Position numbers and translations under genes: made by a program
In this document: piece by piece, positions 62,436 through 64,000 of the stretch
Layout: every line of letters begins with the position of its first letter
How positions within the stretch are numbered: position 1 is the first letter of the stretch
Origin: Acidimicrobiaceae bacterium
GTDB taxonomy: Bacteria > Actinomycetota > Acidimicrobiia > Acidimicrobiales > Aldehydirespiratoraceae
Length of the DNA: 64,000 nucleotides
Direction: 5' to 3'
Assembly (NCBI GenBank): GCA_009843735.1
Contig: VYCW01000077.1
Span: 1-64,000 of the forward strand
Notes under the pieces: generated by a model
The model's database searches: none
The model's input: the letters and a program-made list of their open reading frames with translations, nothing else
What the model was told of the DNA's origin: nothing

Positions 62436-63578
62436 TTAACCGAAGAGATCTCCCCGGTCGGTCAGGCCGAGCTTGGGGAAGGGGCCGAAGAAGCCGTGCT
62501 CGTAGAGGCCGTAGCCCTCCTGTGGCCCGCGGCCCGGATCGTCGTAGGTGAACCGGGCCACCGAGTCGACCACCCCGTACTGGCCCAAGCCCCGGATCTC
62601 GCTCACCTTGTACGACCGAGCCTGCTCCACCAGGTCCTCGCCCTGCCACATGCCGTGGCGCCAGTCGGGCTCGACGCCGTAGCCCGCGCCGATGGACAGG
62701 AAGTTGGTACACAGCGGCTCCACGTCGATGGTGATGGGTCCACCGGGCGCGTCACCGAACGTGATGTGGGATCCGGACAGCAGGCGGGTCCCGCTGATGG
62801 TGTCGTGGGTCCACTCGGGGCGCCCGAGGAAATCGCGCGGCCGCTCGGGATCGGTCCAGACCCGCATCCCGGTCTGCATTGTCCGGTTGCCGTCGGGCTC
62901 CTCGTGGCACAGGTAGATGACCCAGTGGTCGCCGAAGTCGGCGGGCATGTAGTTCCACATGCCGGCCAGTGTCGAGATGGTCTGGCGGATGCCGTCGGGC
63001 TGCTTCTCGCCCACGGGACGCACCCCCCAGGACCGGTCCCGTGCGCCTCCGCAGACGTCGGGGGTTACCGCGATGTCGGTGCCATCCACCGTGAGGGTGC
63101 CCTCCCAGCGGCCCAGCTGGGCGAACCGCTGGGTGTTGAACATGACCGTGCCGCGGGCCCGCACGTACTGGCGGGGCTCCTCGAAGGGGTCGACTGGCGA
63201 GGTCCAGGTCACATCCATGGCCAGTTGCGAGTCGGCGGGCCGGCCCGGCTCCACGATCACCCGCAGCTTGCGCAGCGGCTCGATCACCTCTATGCGGATC
63301 GGCCCGACCGAGATGTCGGAGCGGTCGGTCAGCGGCTTGCTGGCCCGCACCACGAGGTGGTCGTCGCCGCGGGTCACCGCCAGGTAGGCGTCGGTGGTGC
63401 CAAGGTTCGGGTACTGGCCCAGCCCGAAGATGGCGAAGTACTCGCCGCTGGAGGGATGCAGGTTGAAGTAGTAGCGGTCGTAGAAGTTGCGGTCCGAGGT
63501 GGCCGGATGGCGCACGTACTCGGAGGTCTGGTGGACGGGATAGTCGTCCCACGGCGAGATGGATCGATACGAGGTCAT
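62436..63578 (-). CDS. Conserved actinobacterial protein of unknown function
   Basis: 380 aa, no signal peptide, no membrane segment, rich in beta-strand-like sequence and aromatic residues. Notable parts are FNLHPSSGEYFAIFGLGQYPN near residue 36, RSWGVRPVGEKQ near 178 and PADFGDHWVIYLCHEEPDG near 208. The pattern resembles lipocalin-like (AttH/CrtC-fold) proteins found next to lipid and terpenoid metabolism genes, but no catalytic site can be named. ATG at 63578 is chosen because the open frame upstream has no protein character. Confidence 0.7.
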   Translation of the reverse strand: MTSYRSISPWDDYPVHQTSEYVRHPATSDRNFYDRYYFNLHPSSGEYFAIFGLGQYPNLGTTDAYLAVTRGDDHLVVRASKPLTDRSDISVGPIRIEVIEPLRKLRVIVEPGRPADSQLAMDVTWTSPVDPFEEPRQYVRARGTVMFNTQRFAQLGRWEGTLTVDGTDIAVTPDVCGGARDRSWGVRPVGEKQPDGIRQTISTLAGMWNYMPADFGDHWVIYLCHEEPDGNRTMQTGMRVWTDPERPRDFLGRPEWTHDTISGTRLLSGSHITFGDAPGGPITIDVEPLCTNFLSIGAGYGVEPDWRHGMWQGEDLVEQARSYKVSEIRGLGQYGVVDSVARFTYDDPGRGPQEGYGLYEHGFFGPFPKLGLTDRGDLFG

Positions 63579-63612
63579 GGCCGAGGACGCTAGCTGCGGC
63601 CCGACCGCCGTC

Positions 63613-64000
63613 CTATCCCTCGCCGTCCTTGGTGATGGTGACGGTGTGGGTGTCGCCGTCATCGGCTGTCACCGTGATCGTGTAGCCCGACACGGTGACG
63701 CTCTCGCCCACGTCCAGGATCGGTGACACGAAGGTGTGTCCCCGACCAGCGTCGCCGGCCAGCTTGATGGGGAGGTCCCCGTTTTCGATGCGCGCATCGA
63801 CGGTGTACACCACGACGCGCCCTTCGCCGACAGCGGCGTGCTTGTCATAGCCGATCCGGCGCCGGCTCTCGACCACGATCACCTCGCTCGACGAGACCGG
63901 CACAGCCGCCATGGCGACGCCGTCGCCGGGCTCAGCGATCGGACTCAGCGCGACGGTGGCGCTCGGTTCGGCAATGCACCGGACCTGCTCGCCCCCGAGC
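63613..64000 (-). CDS. C-terminal part of a secreted peptidase M6-like protein (cut by window end)
   Basis: The frame is open through base 64000, so the start is outside the window; 128 residues are visible. VIVVESRRRIGYDKHAAVGEGR followed by VVVYTVDARI matches the region after the catalytic domain in immune-inhibitor-A-like M6 metallopeptidases, where ExRxxxGYD and the GEGLLVYxVD strand recur. The last 40 residues are a beta-rich domain (VGESVTVSGYTITVTADDGD) with a Thr-rich end. An extracytoplasmic location is expected, but no signal can be seen. Confidence 0.6.
   Translation of the reverse strand, partial: LGGEQVRCIAEPSATVALSPIAEPGDGVAMAAVPVSSSEVIVVESRRRIGYDKHAAVGEGRVVVYTVDARIENGDLPIKLAGDAGRGHTFVSPILDVGESVTVSGYTITVTADDGDTHTVTITKDGEG

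Overview
The window is GC-rich chromosomal DNA from an actinomycete, most likely a member of the Acidimicrobiia or a related deep-branching lineage. The evidence is a mycothione reductase (mycothiol is confined to Actinomycetota), the conserved actinobacterial order gcvH - GarA-type FHA protein - FtsR-type MerR - DUF151 nuclease - second MerR, a furA-katG pair, and several LLM-class flavin oxidoreductases. There is no prophage, insertion sequence, CRISPR array, rRNA or tRNA gene. Only one short AT-richer patch, at 3.6-4.5 kb, looks acquired.

Layout. 0-8 kb: start of katG with its repressor gene furA, three SDR dehydrogenases, an IlvD/Edd sugar-acid dehydratase, an orphan excisionase-type DNA-binding protein, an MFS permease and a class II aldolase-like protein. 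8.1-9.2 kb: selD, read through an in-frame TGA at the catalytic position, so it is itself a selenoprotein. 9.3-15.7 kb: housekeeping and redox genes (nitronate monooxygenase-like, SRAP, HIT, CDP-alcohol phosphatidyltransferase, two LLM oxidoreductases, an AhpD-like protein, a rhodanese). 15.9-30.1 kb: a coupled ThDP enzyme-ALDH-dehydratase operon, then an ABC sugar transporter operon running through Gfo/Idh, IclR, glpD, glpK and an SDR. 30.1-40.5 kb: a LacI regulator, a second ABC transporter, a second Gfo/Idh gene, an aldo-keto reductase overlapping an SsuD-like sulfonate monooxygenase, and a GH13 glucosidase. 40.5-49.6 kb, minus strand: a kinase-like protein, then an acyl-CoA catabolic operon. 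49.6-50.8 kb: the ABC ATPase that probably serves the transporters. 51-62.4 kb: the glycine cleavage genes with their conserved neighbours, plus hpt, aroC and mtr.

The most interesting reading is that 21-40.5 kb is a catabolic region for sulfoquinovose or sulfoquinovosyl glycerol. The SsuD-like enzyme keeps the residues expected for C-S cleavage and is translationally coupled to an aldo-keto reductase. This matches the monooxygenase-plus-reductase step of the oxidative desulfonation (sulfo-SMO) pathway, which turns sulfoquinovose into glucose and sulfite. glpK and glpD would consume the released glycerol. No GH31 sulfoquinovosidase is present; two Gfo/Idh proteins and a GH13 enzyme are the candidates for glycoside cleavage. 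This assignment is an inference. Matching LacI-type palindromes stand before the second binding protein, the GH13 gene and the distant ABC ATPase, and tie these loci into one regulon.

Two families of short dispersed repeats are present. One is an 87-88 bp nested palindrome in three copies with compensatory changes in its stem. The other is a repeat of about 45 bp in three copies, one of which encodes the C-terminus of GlpD.
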